DNA from: Aquimarina agarilytica ZC1
GTDB taxonomy: Bacteria; Bacteroidota; Bacteroidia; Flavobacteriales; Flavobacteriaceae
DNA length: 64,000 bases
NCBI RefSeq assembly: GCF_000255455.1
Contig: NZ_JH621257.1
Span: forward strand, 54,116 to 118,115
Direction: 5' to 3'
In this document: positions 9,601 through 19,094 of the stretch, one piece after another
How positions within the stretch are numbered: the first letter of the stretch is position 1
Layout: each line of letters opens with the position of its first letter
Position numbers and translations under genes: made by a program
Notes under the pieces: generated by a model
What the model was told of the DNA's origin: nothing
The model's input: the letters and a program-made list of their open reading frames with translations, nothing else
Database searches by the model: none

Positions 9601-11985
9601 TTAGCTCCTTTTTAGATTTTTTAATGAAGAAAATAATTTAGAAAATCTTCCTTTTTTTAAAACATTCACATCTTCTCCATAAACATAACTATACTTTCCT
9701 CCGTAATCTAAATTTTCGAGTGTTACATCATTTATTATATATGCCATATTATTAAGTTTAGCATTTTCTTTTAATTCTTTAGAAAAAGCTAACAAATCTT
9801 TATCCGTTTTATTTGCTCTAACTACAAACAAAGTAACATCGGCATATTTAGCTATGTTAAACGTATCCGATACTGGTAAAGTTGGTGCGGTATCTACTAT
9901 AATATAGTCATACATCTCTTTAGCTTCAGTGATAAATGAATTAAAAATAGCACTTGATAACAATTCTGGAGGATTGGGAGGGATCACTCCACTAAAACAA
10001 ATATCCATATTATCATTATCACTCACTCCTTTAGTTATACAATCTTCCCATTTAATTTTTGAATCATGTAAAAAACTTGACAATCCTTTTGTACTCTTAT
10101 TTACACCAAAATAATTATGCAATTGCGGGTTTCTTAAATCCGTCCCAATTAATAATACTTTCTTTTTAACATTAGCATAGGCTAAGGCCAAATTAATTGA
10201 AGTCAATGTTTTCCCTTCTCCAGTAATGGCCGAGGTGACTAAAATTGTATTTCCTGTTTCTTTTTTATCTACAGGTATTAAGTAACTAATATTAGCACAT
10301 AATAGCCTATATGATTCCACTAGTATCGATCGTTTTTTTAAAGAAAAAAGTTTGTTATCTCCCTCAAAACATGGAAATTCTGCTACTACAGGAATTTTTG
10401 GATTTAAAGCTTCAATTTGCTTTCTATTTCTAATCTTATTATCAAACGCAAATAACAAAGAAAGTATTGTTAATGGTACAATGATACTTAACAAAAATGC
10501 TAATCCAAATATTTTTTTTCTGCTTGGAGCAACTGGCTTAATACCCGTAAGTGCATAATCAACCACTTTAATGGTAGGAGAGGTAACGGCCAAACTAATA
10601 GCAGCTTCCTCCCTTTTTTGTAACAATAAAATAAATAAATTTTCTTTAATATTTTGTTGACGTTCAATAGCTCGAAGTATTTTTTCCTTTTCTGGTAATT
10701 TGGCAAATTTCCCTGCCGACCTTTTCTGTTTAGTTCGCAATTGAGCTAATGAAATTTCTAATTGTTTTTGATAAACCCTTACCGTTTGATTTATATTTCG
10801 GCTTAAGCCTTTTAATTGCCCTGTTAATGATTGTAATAATGGATTATTTGCCCCAGCACTTTCCGCTATCTTCTCTCTTTCTAAAACAATTTTATTATAG
10901 TCAGAAACTAAAATATTAATATTGGTACTCGCTAAACCTATATCTGCTGGCAACAAAGTAAATTCTTTTTCTGATTTTAATGTTTGTCTTAATAATTTAG
11001 ACAATGACAATTGATTTTCAAGAGAAAATACCTCATCATCTGTTAATGATTTTTGCTTTAAAGCTGTACTTGCATCCGATTCAATATAACTAAGGTTATT
11101 GGATTGCTTGTATGATTTTTTATTCACTTCAATGGAATCCAACTCATTGGACAGATACAGGAAACGCTTGTCTATAAAATCAAGAGTTCTTTTTGAAACC
11201 AATTGCCTATCCAACACCCCATCCTGATTGAATTTATCGATTATAGTATTTAAAATTGCTTCGTTTTTTTTGGTATTCTCCCCTAACAAACTCAGTTCAA
11301 TAATCTCACTTTTTTTGTTTGTTGTTTTAATTTTTAAGTCATCGGCTAGTCTAAGTACAGCATTCTTTTTAGAGCTAATTACTATTTCAAAATCATTACT
11401 CAAATATTTTTTTGGGTCATAATCTCCCTTCAATTCAATTTGAACATCTGCATCTTTGAGCTTACCATTTTCTAACTTCGAATTAAGGATTTGACGCCCT
11501 TTTTTATCATATATTTTTAATTGATTATTTCTAACTTCTGTAACATAGGTTTGACTCTCTTTAATACTATCTTGCACTAAATTATTAGTTATTTTAAAAG
11601 GAGAACCCCATATTTCTGTTTTTTTTATTTTTCCAACTTGAAATATTTCGACATCTAAATTTAATTCCTCGACTACTTGATATAAAATTCTATATGATTT
11701 TAAAATTTCAACTTCGTTATCAATATTTAATTTAGGTGTTCCTTCAAGTAAAGAACTTGGATCAAGATTAATTTCCAATTCTTTTGACTCATCCAATATT
11801 CTAATTTTAGCCGAAGTATTATAAGTTACTGTTGCATAACGGGTGTACATATAACTCGCTAAAAAAAACACAATAAAAGTAAGCAAAAACCAGGGCCAAA
11901 ATTTCAGGTATTTAGCTAGTATTTCTTTTATATTTATTTTTTTTTGTTGTTCTTCAGTATCAAGAATATATTCCGAATTCGCCAT
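9601..11985 (-). CDS. Wzc-like polysaccharide co-polymerase and tyrosine autokinase
   Basis: This inner-membrane protein (794 residues) controls polymer length and export through autophosphorylation on C-terminal tyrosines. An N-terminal Wzz-type domain lies between membrane segments at about 31-49 and 492-513, with a long coiled-coil section between them. The cytoplasmic BY-kinase domain shows Walker A SAITGEGKT (585-593), Walker A' LLIGTDLRNP (611-620) and Walker B YIIVDTAP (694-701). A C-terminal Tyr cluster is present (Y761, Y765, Y767, Y769). It starts 9 bp after the Wza-like gene, the usual pair. No Wzb-type phosphatase gene is seen in the window. Confidence 0.93.
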   Translation of the reverse strand: MANSEYILDTEEQQKKINIKEILAKYLKFWPWFLLTFIVFFLASYMYTRYATVTYNTSAKIRILDESKELEINLDPSSLLEGTPKLNIDNEVEILKSYRILYQVVEELNLDVEIFQVGKIKKTEIWGSPFKITNNLVQDSIKESQTYVTEVRNNQLKIYDKKGRQILNSKLENGKLKDADVQIELKGDYDPKKYLSNDFEIVISSKKNAVLRLADDLKIKTTNKKSEIIELSLLGENTKKNEAILNTIIDKFNQDGVLDRQLVSKRTLDFIDKRFLYLSNELDSIEVNKKSYKQSNNLSYIESDASTALKQKSLTDDEVFSLENQLSLSKLLRQTLKSEKEFTLLPADIGLASTNINILVSDYNKIVLEREKIAESAGANNPLLQSLTGQLKGLSRNINQTVRVYQKQLEISLAQLRTKQKRSAGKFAKLPEKEKILRAIERQQNIKENLFILLLQKREEAAISLAVTSPTIKVVDYALTGIKPVAPSRKKIFGLAFLLSIIVPLTILSLLFAFDNKIRNRKQIEALNPKIPVVAEFPCFEGDNKLFSLKKRSILVESYRLLCANISYLIPVDKKETGNTILVTSAITGEGKTLTSINLALAYANVKKKVLLIGTDLRNPQLHNYFGVNKSTKGLSSFLHDSKIKWEDCITKGVSDNDNMDICFSGVIPPNPPELLSSAIFNSFITEAKEMYDYIIVDTAPTLPVSDTFNIAKYADVTLFVVRANKTDKDLLAFSKELKENAKLNNMAYIINDVTLENLDYGGKYSYVYGEDVNVLKKGRFSKLFSSLKNLKRS

Positions 11986-11994
11986 TAATTAATA

Positions 11995-12798
11995 CTAATT
12001 ATTTGTAATTAAAACTATAGATGTTAATATAAGGGAAATAACAGTAAGTACCGTACCTGCATTACCAACGAGGCCCGCACTTTTAACTTTTGCCGTATTT
12101 GGACTCACTATGATTGTATCATTGGGCCTTATATTGTAATAGGGACTATTAAACACTTTAGGGTCTGTTAAATCTAATACTTTTACTATTCGTTCCCCAT
12201 CAATTTCCCTTACCAAAGTAACATCTTTTCTTTTTCCATTTATGGTTAAATCCCCAGCTAACCCTAACGCTTGTGTAAGCGTCATATTTTGTTCAGAAAA
12301 AGTAAATGTTCCAGGTCTATTTACTTCTCCTAAAACAGTCACTTTCGCGTTTAACAACCTAATGCTTACAATAGGTTTAATTAAATGACCGCCTTTTTCT
12401 AGCTTATCCTCAATTTCCTTTTCTACATACTCCATGGTTTTTCCAGCTACATTTATTCCTCCTAATACTGGAAAAACTATTGCTCCAGAATGACTCACTA
12501 AATACCCCTGAAGCTTTAACAATTCAATATTGGTAATGGCTCCATTATTTATCACTTGTTTATTATAAGGAATAGCTGTTTCTGGTACCAAAGCAGAAAC
12601 CGAAATATTCAAAATATCATTTGGCTGTATTTTAACCCCTTCATAAATAACGGCATCTAAATTTGAATATTTGGCATTTTGAAAATAAATGATATTTTTT
12701 TTAGAGGCACAAGATTGTAATAAAAACAGCAACGAAACTATTAAAAATCGGAAACTGTTTTTAATTGAAATATTAATTTTAAAAAACTTATTTATCAT
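11995..12798 (-). CDS. Wza-like polysaccharide biosynthesis/export lipoprotein
   Basis: This is the outer-membrane export component working with the Wzc-like kinase. The signal peptide ends in a lipobox (LLQSC, Cys at about residue 30). Then comes a Poly_export domain (KIQPNDILNISVS) and a SLBB-type segment (AKVTVLGEVNRPGTFTF), with a C-terminal hydrophobic segment (VLTVISLILTSIVLI) as in many Bacteroidota homologues. I start it at ATG 12798; a TTG three codons upstream is the alternative. It is shorter (267 residues) than E. coli Wza, as is usual for this phylum. Confidence 0.9.
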   Translation of the reverse strand: MINKFFKINISIKNSFRFLIVSLLFLLQSCASKKNIIYFQNAKYSNLDAVIYEGVKIQPNDILNISVSALVPETAIPYNKQVINNGAITNIELLKLQGYLVSHSGAIVFPVLGGINVAGKTMEYVEKEIEDKLEKGGHLIKPIVSIRLLNAKVTVLGEVNRPGTFTFSEQNMTLTQALGLAGDLTINGKRKDVTLVREIDGERIVKVLDLTDPKVFNSPYYNIRPNDTIIVSPNTAKVKSAGLVGNAGTVLTVISLILTSIVLITNN

Positions 12799-12808
12799 AT
12801 TTTTCAAT

Positions 12809-13519
12809 TTATTTTCGAATCAACTTTTTGGTGATTACATCGACTACAAATTGGGGCGCAGAAATTAAATTTCTATGGGCTAGCCTTTTGGGCTCTTTCA
12901 AAAATCGACCTAACCATTCTAATCCAAAATCTAACCATATTTTATTGGGTCGCTCAACAGTACCTGCATAAAAATCAAATACAGCACCAATGGAACATAC
13001 CGTATTTACTTCTAGCTTATCCAAATTTTCTGCCGCCCACTTTTCTTGCTTTGGCGCTGTCATTCCTAAAAAAAGGATATCTGGTTTATATTCATTTACT
13101 TTTTGACACATTGTATTGTTGTCTTCCTCCGAAAAAAATGCTTTAAACGGTGGCGAAAACGAATTTACGCTAACATTAGGATAATCTTTTTGTATGCGCT
13201 CCTGTATTAATTTCAATGTAATCTCTGATGCACCTAAGAAAAAACAAGATCCATTTGTCTCATTTAAATAATTCATTGAGTGCAAAAAAATATCGTAACC
13301 CGTAATTCTAGTAATTTTCTTTTTTTGTAAAATTTTTGCAGCTAAAACAATCCCTATCCCATCAGGAAGTAATACATCTGATTTTTTTAATGCTTTTTCA
13401 AATTCCTTATCACCTTTAGACACGCAGTAACTATGCGGATTAATCGTATTAATCATTGTCTTTTTTCTAAAAGGGAAACTTGGATACCCTTCTGATATTT
13501 CATAGCCCAATAAATTCAT
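12809..13519 (-). CDS. WecG/TagA/CpsF-family glycosyltransferase (GT26)
   Basis: The 236-residue protein fits GT26 enzymes, which add the second sugar to an undecaprenyl-diphosphate-linked sugar. Motifs include NTINPHSYCVSKGD near the N-terminus, the conserved DVLLPDGIG, ITGYDIF, CFFLGAS and a C-terminal LGLTAPKQE-like element (FLGMTAPKQEKW). Its 5' end overlaps the preceding GT4 gene by 4 bp, showing translational coupling. Placed with a WecA-like initiator in the same cluster, it most likely acts second in repeat-unit assembly. The donor sugar cannot be told from the sequence. Confidence 0.88.
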   Translation of the reverse strand: MNLLGYEISEGYPSFPFRKKTMINTINPHSYCVSKGDKEFEKALKKSDVLLPDGIGIVLAAKILQKKKITRITGYDIFLHSMNYLNETNGSCFFLGASEITLKLIQERIQKDYPNVSVNSFSPPFKAFFSEEDNNTMCQKVNEYKPDILFLGMTAPKQEKWAAENLDKLEVNTVCSIGAVFDFYAGTVERPNKIWLDFGLEWLGRFLKEPKRLAHRNLISAPQFVVDVITKKLIRK

Positions 13520-14607
13520 AACGCGATTTTTTTAAGTATATGTTGAAATGTGTGTTCGAATTTTTCTAAGGTAAATTTCTCTTCATAACGGGTTCTACCT
13601 TCTTTACCCATTTTTTCTCTCAGTTCACTATCTTTTATTAATATTTCAATTTTATTTACTAAATCATATACATCATTTGGTTCAACCAGAAAGCCCGTAG
13701 TACCATCTGCCACAATTTCTGGTATACCCCCTTCTAAAGTAGAAACAATAGGTAATGAAAATTGCATGGCCTCTAAATTTACAAGTCCGAAAACATCGTT
13801 ATATGTTGGAAAAACAAATATATCAGCATTTGTAAATGCCTTTTCCTTTTCTTCTCCATATCGTTTTCCTTTATAGACAACTGAACTTTTGATATCCAGT
13901 TCCGCTATTCTTTCATTAAACATTTCAGCTGTAATGTCTCCTTCTCCACCAATAAATGTGCAGAAAAACTTTAGTTTTCTTTCTTTTAAAATTTTTAATG
14001 CCTGTAACAAAACATACACTCCTTTTGATTCAATTAAATTGGATAAAAATAAAAGTTGTATTATTCCTTTTTCATTATTCTCGGAAATTGACTTGAATTC
14101 CATTTTAGGTATTCCATTCGCACAATAATTTACATGCTCCCTTTTAACATACTTACTTACATCGTAGTATAAATGTTTAGATATTAGTATTACCGATGTA
14201 TTCTTATAAGTTATTTTATAAAGTAAATTATCAAGAAATCTATGTTGATAATCACTTACTCCCTTATTGTGGTGGTGCAATACTAATTTAACTCCTAAGA
14301 GTTTTATTATTAGTACCAATAAAAAATCCTTATAAAAGCCTACTCCTTTTGCTGTTATAGCTAAGTAAGCTATGTTGGGTCTATTGAAAATTAATTGATA
14401 AACTACTTGAAAAATAATTTTCAAGTAGATTCCAATTTTCTTTACTGGCGACTTGCCTATTTCATCAATAGATTTTGAAGTACCTAAATTGATATAACTA
14501 GTATTAAAACTAGCATTTATTAAGTGGCTATCCTTAATAAACTTTCCAACCATAGCAGAACCATGTACTGGAGGTGGCAAATGCAAAATAAATAATACCT
14601 TTTTCAT
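13516..14607 (-). CDS. Glycosyltransferase family 4 (GT-B fold)
   Basis: This 363-residue cytoplasmic enzyme would transfer a sugar from a nucleotide donor to the growing lipid-linked repeat unit. It has the GT4 pattern: N-terminal LHLPPPVHGSAMVG, a linker and nucleotide-binding C-terminal half with FLSNLIESKGVYVLLQAL, and the E-x7-E region (FPTYNDVFGLVNLEAM). The 4-bp overlap with the downstream GT26 gene and the 38-bp gap to the upstream SGNH gene place it in the same transcript. Donor and acceptor are unknown. Confidence 0.88.
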   Translation of the reverse strand: MKKVLFILHLPPPVHGSAMVGKFIKDSHLINASFNTSYINLGTSKSIDEIGKSPVKKIGIYLKIIFQVVYQLIFNRPNIAYLAITAKGVGFYKDFLLVLIIKLLGVKLVLHHHNKGVSDYQHRFLDNLLYKITYKNTSVILISKHLYYDVSKYVKREHVNYCANGIPKMEFKSISENNEKGIIQLLFLSNLIESKGVYVLLQALKILKERKLKFFCTFIGGEGDITAEMFNERIAELDIKSSVVYKGKRYGEEKEKAFTNADIFVFPTYNDVFGLVNLEAMQFSLPIVSTLEGGIPEIVADGTTGFLVEPNDVYDLVNKIEILIKDSELREKMGKEGRTRYEEKFTLEKFEHTFQHILKKIAL

Positions 14608-14645
14608 ATAGCTTCCTAGACCTTATTCAACTATTTAGACAACCA

Positions 14646-15539
14646 CTAATTCGAGTCATTTAAATACTGAATAACTTCTTCGGTAATTTTTTTTTGCCCC
14701 ATTGGGTTTAAATGTATGGCATCATAAAACAGTTCATGCTCATGAGACCAAGGTTCTTGCATATTTAAAAACCTTACATTATCATATTGCTCTGCTAAAG
14801 CGTTTATCTTCTCAAAAACTTGCTTAACTTTATTTTTTTGAGCTTTTATCATAATATCAATCGTGGGGACATTCAACAATATTACTTTAATTTTCTTTTC
14901 TTCAAAAGTAGTTAAGATTTGTTCTAAAATATAAATACTGTTTTTTTTGCTATCTATTTTTCGATAAACTCCCCTATTTATCTGCTCTTCTAATTTGCTA
15001 ATATCCACTTTTCCTTGTTTCAAATTACTCCAATTCCCCATATACCCCCTTAAAGCTCCGCCAATTAACAACTCATTGAAACGAGACGTTCTAATTATTT
15101 TTTTTGAAAAAAATTCCACCCCATCACATTCCGTAAGTAAATACCTATTAATACTTTCATTATCCATAAATGGGAAGAATAATTTATACGAATTACTACT
15201 CAAACCTTCGTCTGTAAATGACCAAGCATCAACTCCTAAGATCACAGTTTTTATATTTTGATTAGTTTCGAGCAAATGCTCTATCATTATTTTTCGCTCG
15301 GCTAAATTGACACCCTCCCGGGTATATTTAGCTACTTTAACCCCCAAGCTCGATTCTATTTTTCTTTTATCAAGCCCCAACATAAGATGAGAATGACCAA
15401 CAATGGCTAACTCTGAATCTGTATTTAAACCATAATATTTCTCTAGTCCTTTTGACAATACTATACTAACCGTATAATCTATTAAAAAGAAAGCGAATAC
15501 AAATCCGATTACTATAACTATGAATTTTTTTAAGGTCAC
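14646..15539 (-). CDS. Membrane-anchored SGNH/AlgJ-like protein, partner of the MBOAT acyltransferase
   Basis: A 297-residue protein with one N-terminal membrane anchor (about residues 5-28) and an extracytoplasmic domain. It has the SGNH-hydrolase signature pieces: GHSH (Ser50) and a C-terminal DAIHLNPMG (Asp273, His276). In alginate, cellulose and teichoic-acid acetylation systems such proteins (AlgJ/X, DltD) work with an MBOAT partner, and here the MBOAT gene lies 14 bp upstream. The likely job is O-acylation of the exported polysaccharide. It starts with GTG. Catalysis is inferred from motif spacing only. Confidence 0.72.
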   Translation of the reverse strand: MTLKKFIVIVIGFVFAFFLIDYTVSIVLSKGLEKYYGLNTDSELAIVGHSHLMLGLDKRKIESSLGVKVAKYTREGVNLAERKIMIEHLLETNQNIKTVILGVDAWSFTDEGLSSNSYKLFFPFMDNESINRYLLTECDGVEFFSKKIIRTSRFNELLIGGALRGYMGNWSNLKQGKVDISKLEEQINRGVYRKIDSKKNSIYILEQILTTFEEKKIKVILLNVPTIDIMIKAQKNKVKQVFEKINALAEQYDNVRFLNMQEPWSHEHELFYDAIHLNPMGQKKITEEVIQYLNDSN

Positions 15540-15553
15540 TTTATACGTGTTAA

Positions 15554-16987
15554 TTAAAACTGAAAATAAATAAATGATTGTGATGACATTCCTAATAAAG
15601 AAATCCCCACAAGTAATAACAAATAACCAACCGAACTAAGTAAAGGCGGTACTTTAGATTTAGAAAAATACAATGAACTTATATTAGTATATTGTAGAAT
15701 TTGAACACCCAGTAAGACTAAAATCAAAAGACACGATAATGCAAAAGTAATTGTTGAAGCTCCTAAATAAAGAGGCTGCCCCCAATTCCCGAAAATTTTA
15801 CTAGATATCAACAAAGCATCGCTTATTGACTGCGCTCTGAAATAAATCCAAGCATAACTCACTCCCATAAATACGATTCCCATTTTACATATAGTATAAA
15901 ATGTATAATCTTTAATTTTTGTTAGATTAAGTTTATTCAATAGTTTATCACCCCAATTTTCGAAAAGATAAAACAACGCGTGAATAGCTCCCCAAAGTAT
16001 AAAAGTCCAATTAGCTCCATGCCATAGTCCACTTACTAAAAAAACAATAAAAATATTACGTACCCATTTAGTATACACCACTCTACTCCCCCCTAAAGGC
16101 TTATATAAATAATCTCCAAACCAAGTTGATAATGATATATGCCAACTCTTCCAAAATTCCGAAATAGAACTAGAAAAATAAGGTAAGTTAAAATTCTGCA
16201 TTAATTTGAATCCCATCATTCTGGCTGTTGCAATAGCCATATCGGAATATCCACTAAAATCACAATAGATTTGAAATGCAAAAAAGAGTGTAGCTAAGAC
16301 TAATGTAGGCGCATCAAAAAGCTCCGGGTTTTCATATACTCTATTCACATATAAAGCTAAACGATCTGCTATAACAACTTTTTTAAATAACCCCCAAATA
16401 AATAATTTAGCTCCTTCAATAAAATGAATTCGATTAAATTGGTGATGTTTTTTTAATTGAGCCAACAAATTAGTTGAACGCTCAATTGGACCAGCTACTA
16501 ACTGTGGAAAAAAAGCTACAAAAGTACAAAAACGCACTAAATCCATTTCCACTACTGTTCGCTTATAATAAACATCTAACGTGTAACTTAAGGCTTGAAA
16601 TGTGAAAAATGAAATCCCCACTGGTAAAATCACTTTTAAATAACTCAATTCCCTCGAGTAATTCATTATCGAAAACATGGAATTTATATTCGCAATAAAA
16701 AAGTTACCATACTTAAAATACAACAAAGGTAATAGCGAAATAAAAACCGAAGTTGTCAACCACATTTTTCTTTCATTTACCGAATTTGCTTTAACTATTT
16801 TTAAAGCCGAAAAATAATTTACAACACTTACTCCTGCCATTAGCAATGCAAAATCCCACCTCCAAAAAGCATAAAAAACATACGAACTAACAAAAAGCAC
16901 TAGTGTTTTTAACTTGTTTGGCACATTAAAATAAAGGAGCATGGTCACTAATAAAAGAAAGACAAACTCCCATGAATTAAACAGCAT
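15554..16987 (-). CDS. MBOAT-family O-acyltransferase (AlgI/DltB-like)
   Basis: This polytopic inner-membrane protein (477 residues) moves acyl groups, usually acetyl, across the membrane for addition to a polysaccharide. Family motifs are plain: FFPQLVAGPIER, FQIYCDFSGYSDMA, FWKSWHISLSTWF.DYLYKPLGG, and SGLWHGANWTFILWG with the likely catalytic His at 323. Length and layout match AlgI-type proteins. It is flanked by its probable SGNH partner and by a glycosyltransferase within the polysaccharide cluster, so the acceptor is probably the polymer made here. Confidence 0.92.
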   Translation of the reverse strand: MLFNSWEFVFLLLVTMLLYFNVPNKLKTLVLFVSSYVFYAFWRWDFALLMAGVSVVNYFSALKIVKANSVNERKMWLTTSVFISLLPLLYFKYGNFFIANINSMFSIMNYSRELSYLKVILPVGISFFTFQALSYTLDVYYKRTVVEMDLVRFCTFVAFFPQLVAGPIERSTNLLAQLKKHHQFNRIHFIEGAKLFIWGLFKKVVIADRLALYVNRVYENPELFDAPTLVLATLFFAFQIYCDFSGYSDMAIATARMMGFKLMQNFNLPYFSSSISEFWKSWHISLSTWFGDYLYKPLGGSRVVYTKWVRNIFIVFLVSGLWHGANWTFILWGAIHALFYLFENWGDKLLNKLNLTKIKDYTFYTICKMGIVFMGVSYAWIYFRAQSISDALLISSKIFGNWGQPLYLGASTITFALSCLLILVLLGVQILQYTNISSLYFSKSKVPPLLSSVGYLLLLVGISLLGMSSQSFIYFQF

Positions 16988-16992
16988 ACGAT

Positions 16993-17892
16993 TTACTTAT
17001 TTACAAGTTGTTTTAATTTGTCGATAATCCTTGACTTTACTGAAAATTTATTTCTAAAATCTTGTATTATTTTTTTGTCCACTATCATTTTTTCATCAAA
17101 TTCAAAAACTCTTTGTGCTCCTTTATCTAACGTGGTATCAAATCTAGTAGAACCAGACGTATGGGTCGCTTCTGTTGAAAAACCAATACTTTTCAATTTA
17201 GAAACTGATGGAAAAACACAAAACATTTGATATTGAAATTGATAATAACACAATCGAATAGCCCAGGAATCTATTTTTCCTTCCATTTGATATTTTAGCA
17301 TTTTTGGCATATCACTCCCGATAGTTGCAAATGCTTTTACCTTTTTTTTATCTGCTATAAAGTCTGAATAATTAGCAACCTCCCAATCCACATCATTCCA
17401 TTTATCTTTCCATATCCCCCAACCCCATGATGAGGCTCTATAGCCTAAATAATAATCTTTACTATAATTTTGTAAATTTGATAAACTCAATGTATATCCA
17501 GAAATTGTAATCACTTCAGGGTTATTTTCATAAAAAGCCAATGCTTGATTCATAAAATCCAAAAAATTACGCGATGTAATCAAGTCATCTTCAACTACTA
17601 TTACTTTTCCATAATTATTTACTATTTCAGTAACTCCTTCTATTATTGATTTAGCCAGACCCTTATTTTTAGGTGACTCCATTATCGAAATCGATTTAAA
17701 GCCTTTTACAGTATGTAAATAGCTACGAACCTCATCTATTTTCTTTTTTCCTTCTTCCGACTTTGGGCCATCAGAAAAAATAAACAAGTCACTTTGACTC
17801 GCTAAATAATTTAACTGAAGTGCTTCAATAGTTTTTTTAGTTTCGGTCAACCGATTATAAACAAATAATACTATAGGTGCTTGGGCATTCAT
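16993..17892 (-). CDS. GT-A fold glycosyltransferase
   Basis: The 299-residue protein begins APIVLFVYNRLTET, typical of GT2/GNT-I-like transferases. It has FIFSDGPK, then VVEDDLITSRNF, where E101-D102-D103 is the probable metal/nucleotide-sugar site. A segment YRASSWGWGIWKDKW is shared by a Bacteroidota group of such enzymes in polysaccharide clusters. It overlaps the polymerase gene by 4 bp and precedes MBOAT by 5 bp. It probably adds one sugar of the repeat unit. Sugar specificity unknown. Confidence 0.8.
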   Translation of the reverse strand: MNAQAPIVLFVYNRLTETKKTIEALQLNYLASQSDLFIFSDGPKSEEGKKKIDEVRSYLHTVKGFKSISIMESPKNKGLAKSIIEGVTEIVNNYGKVIVVEDDLITSRNFLDFMNQALAFYENNPEVITISGYTLSLSNLQNYSKDYYLGYRASSWGWGIWKDKWNDVDWEVANYSDFIADKKKVKAFATIGSDMPKMLKYQMEGKIDSWAIRLCYYQFQYQMFCVFPSVSKLKSIGFSTEATHTSGSTRFDTTLDKGAQRVFEFDEKMIVDKKIIQDFRNKFSVKSRIIDKLKQLVNK

Positions 17893-19094
17893 GCTACTTG
17901 AAACTCTTTTTTCATTATTAATTTACTTTTTGAAGGTTTACTTATAATTAAATACCAGAAAAGAAAAGAAATTAAAACTGTTGGTTGTATAATAAAGCTT
18001 TCAAAAAAGCCTCCTAATAAAATCCCAATAAGAATAATTGAGATATATAAATTCTTTTTCTGATGTAAGGATTTTGTAATAAAAAACAAAAAAAACAAAA
18101 AACCTATGATCCCAGATGCCGCAAACACCTCCATGTAAGAGGAATGAAAATACAAAAACTCTAGGCGCTGAAAATAATAATTCCCATCGACATGTGCTTT
18201 TAAAATAATATCATTTAGACCAAAAATCCCATAGCCTCCAAAAATAGAGTGACTCCCATAATGATCAATAATATGATACCATATTTTGCTTCGCCCAGTT
18301 GTAAAACTACTTACTGTACCTGATTTTAATATATCTACCGATAAGTAAAGTGAACTTAAAAAAACAATTACAAATACAATAACATACATATACCTAATCA
18401 CATTTCTTTTTATGTAAGGAAATGCATTAAACATAAAATAAACCACCAATACCAATTGAGGATTCCTTGAATTTGATAACAGTGTTAATATGGCAAATAC
18501 GATTGACATTATTAAATGAAATATTTTATTTTCTGTCTTATCACGATATATAGAAAAATTTGTTATTGTTCCTACACAAGCAAATATGCCTAATTGTATG
18601 TAATTTTCATAAAATAAACCTAAGCCAGTCCTATCCTCCAACGTATGCCATATTTTAAAAGGAAGCACCACTGCCAAAATTGTCCAGAATATCAAATTAT
18701 AATTTAAGGTACTTGCAAACACCTTAAAAAAGCTAAAATAAGGTCTGGGGGATTTTGACTTAAAAGCTTCTGAAAGCAAATAGAAAAAATATATAAAAAG
18801 CAGAAAAAGTAAATTATTTTGTATAATTGGAATGTTCATTCCGTTATTAAAAACCCACAATACTGTAAAGCATATACACAATCCCCAAAAAAACAACAAA
18901 GACCTATTCGCTTCTAAAAAATCTAAAAACTGATTAACGGTTTTTTGTAGTAATATAATACCTATTATAGCTATAAATAACTTTCCAAATTTCCCCGTAA
19001 TATGAATTAAAATGTTATATGTGATCGCATTCATTACTAAAAAAGTAATGAACAAAAAAAGCAATGTTTTATGTACCTTTTTTTCAGTTAGCAT
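17889..19094 (-). CDS. Wzy-like polysaccharide polymerase (O-antigen ligase/polymerase family)
   Basis: A 401-residue protein with about ten hydrophobic segments and a larger loop in the second half, the usual pattern for Wzy/WaaL proteins. Within that part are SNSRNPQ, GRSKIWYHIIDHYGSHSIFGGYGIFG and HSSYMEVFAASGIIGF, matching Wzy_C-like sequences. It would join lipid-linked repeat units on the periplasmic face. It overlaps the flippase gene by 7 bp and the next glycosyltransferase gene by 4 bp. A ligase role is the alternative, but a neighbouring flippase and Wza/Wzc favour polymerase. Confidence 0.82.
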   Translation of the reverse strand: MLTEKKVHKTLLFLFITFLVMNAITYNILIHITGKFGKLFIAIIGIILLQKTVNQFLDFLEANRSLLFFWGLCICFTVLWVFNNGMNIPIIQNNLLFLLFIYFFYLLSEAFKSKSPRPYFSFFKVFASTLNYNLIFWTILAVVLPFKIWHTLEDRTGLGLFYENYIQLGIFACVGTITNFSIYRDKTENKIFHLIMSIVFAILTLLSNSRNPQLVLVVYFMFNAFPYIKRNVIRYMYVIVFVIVFLSSLYLSVDILKSGTVSSFTTGRSKIWYHIIDHYGSHSIFGGYGIFGLNDIILKAHVDGNYYFQRLEFLYFHSSYMEVFAASGIIGFLFFLFFITKSLHQKKNLYISIILIGILLGGFFESFIIQPTVLISFLFWYLIISKPSKSKLIMKKEFQVA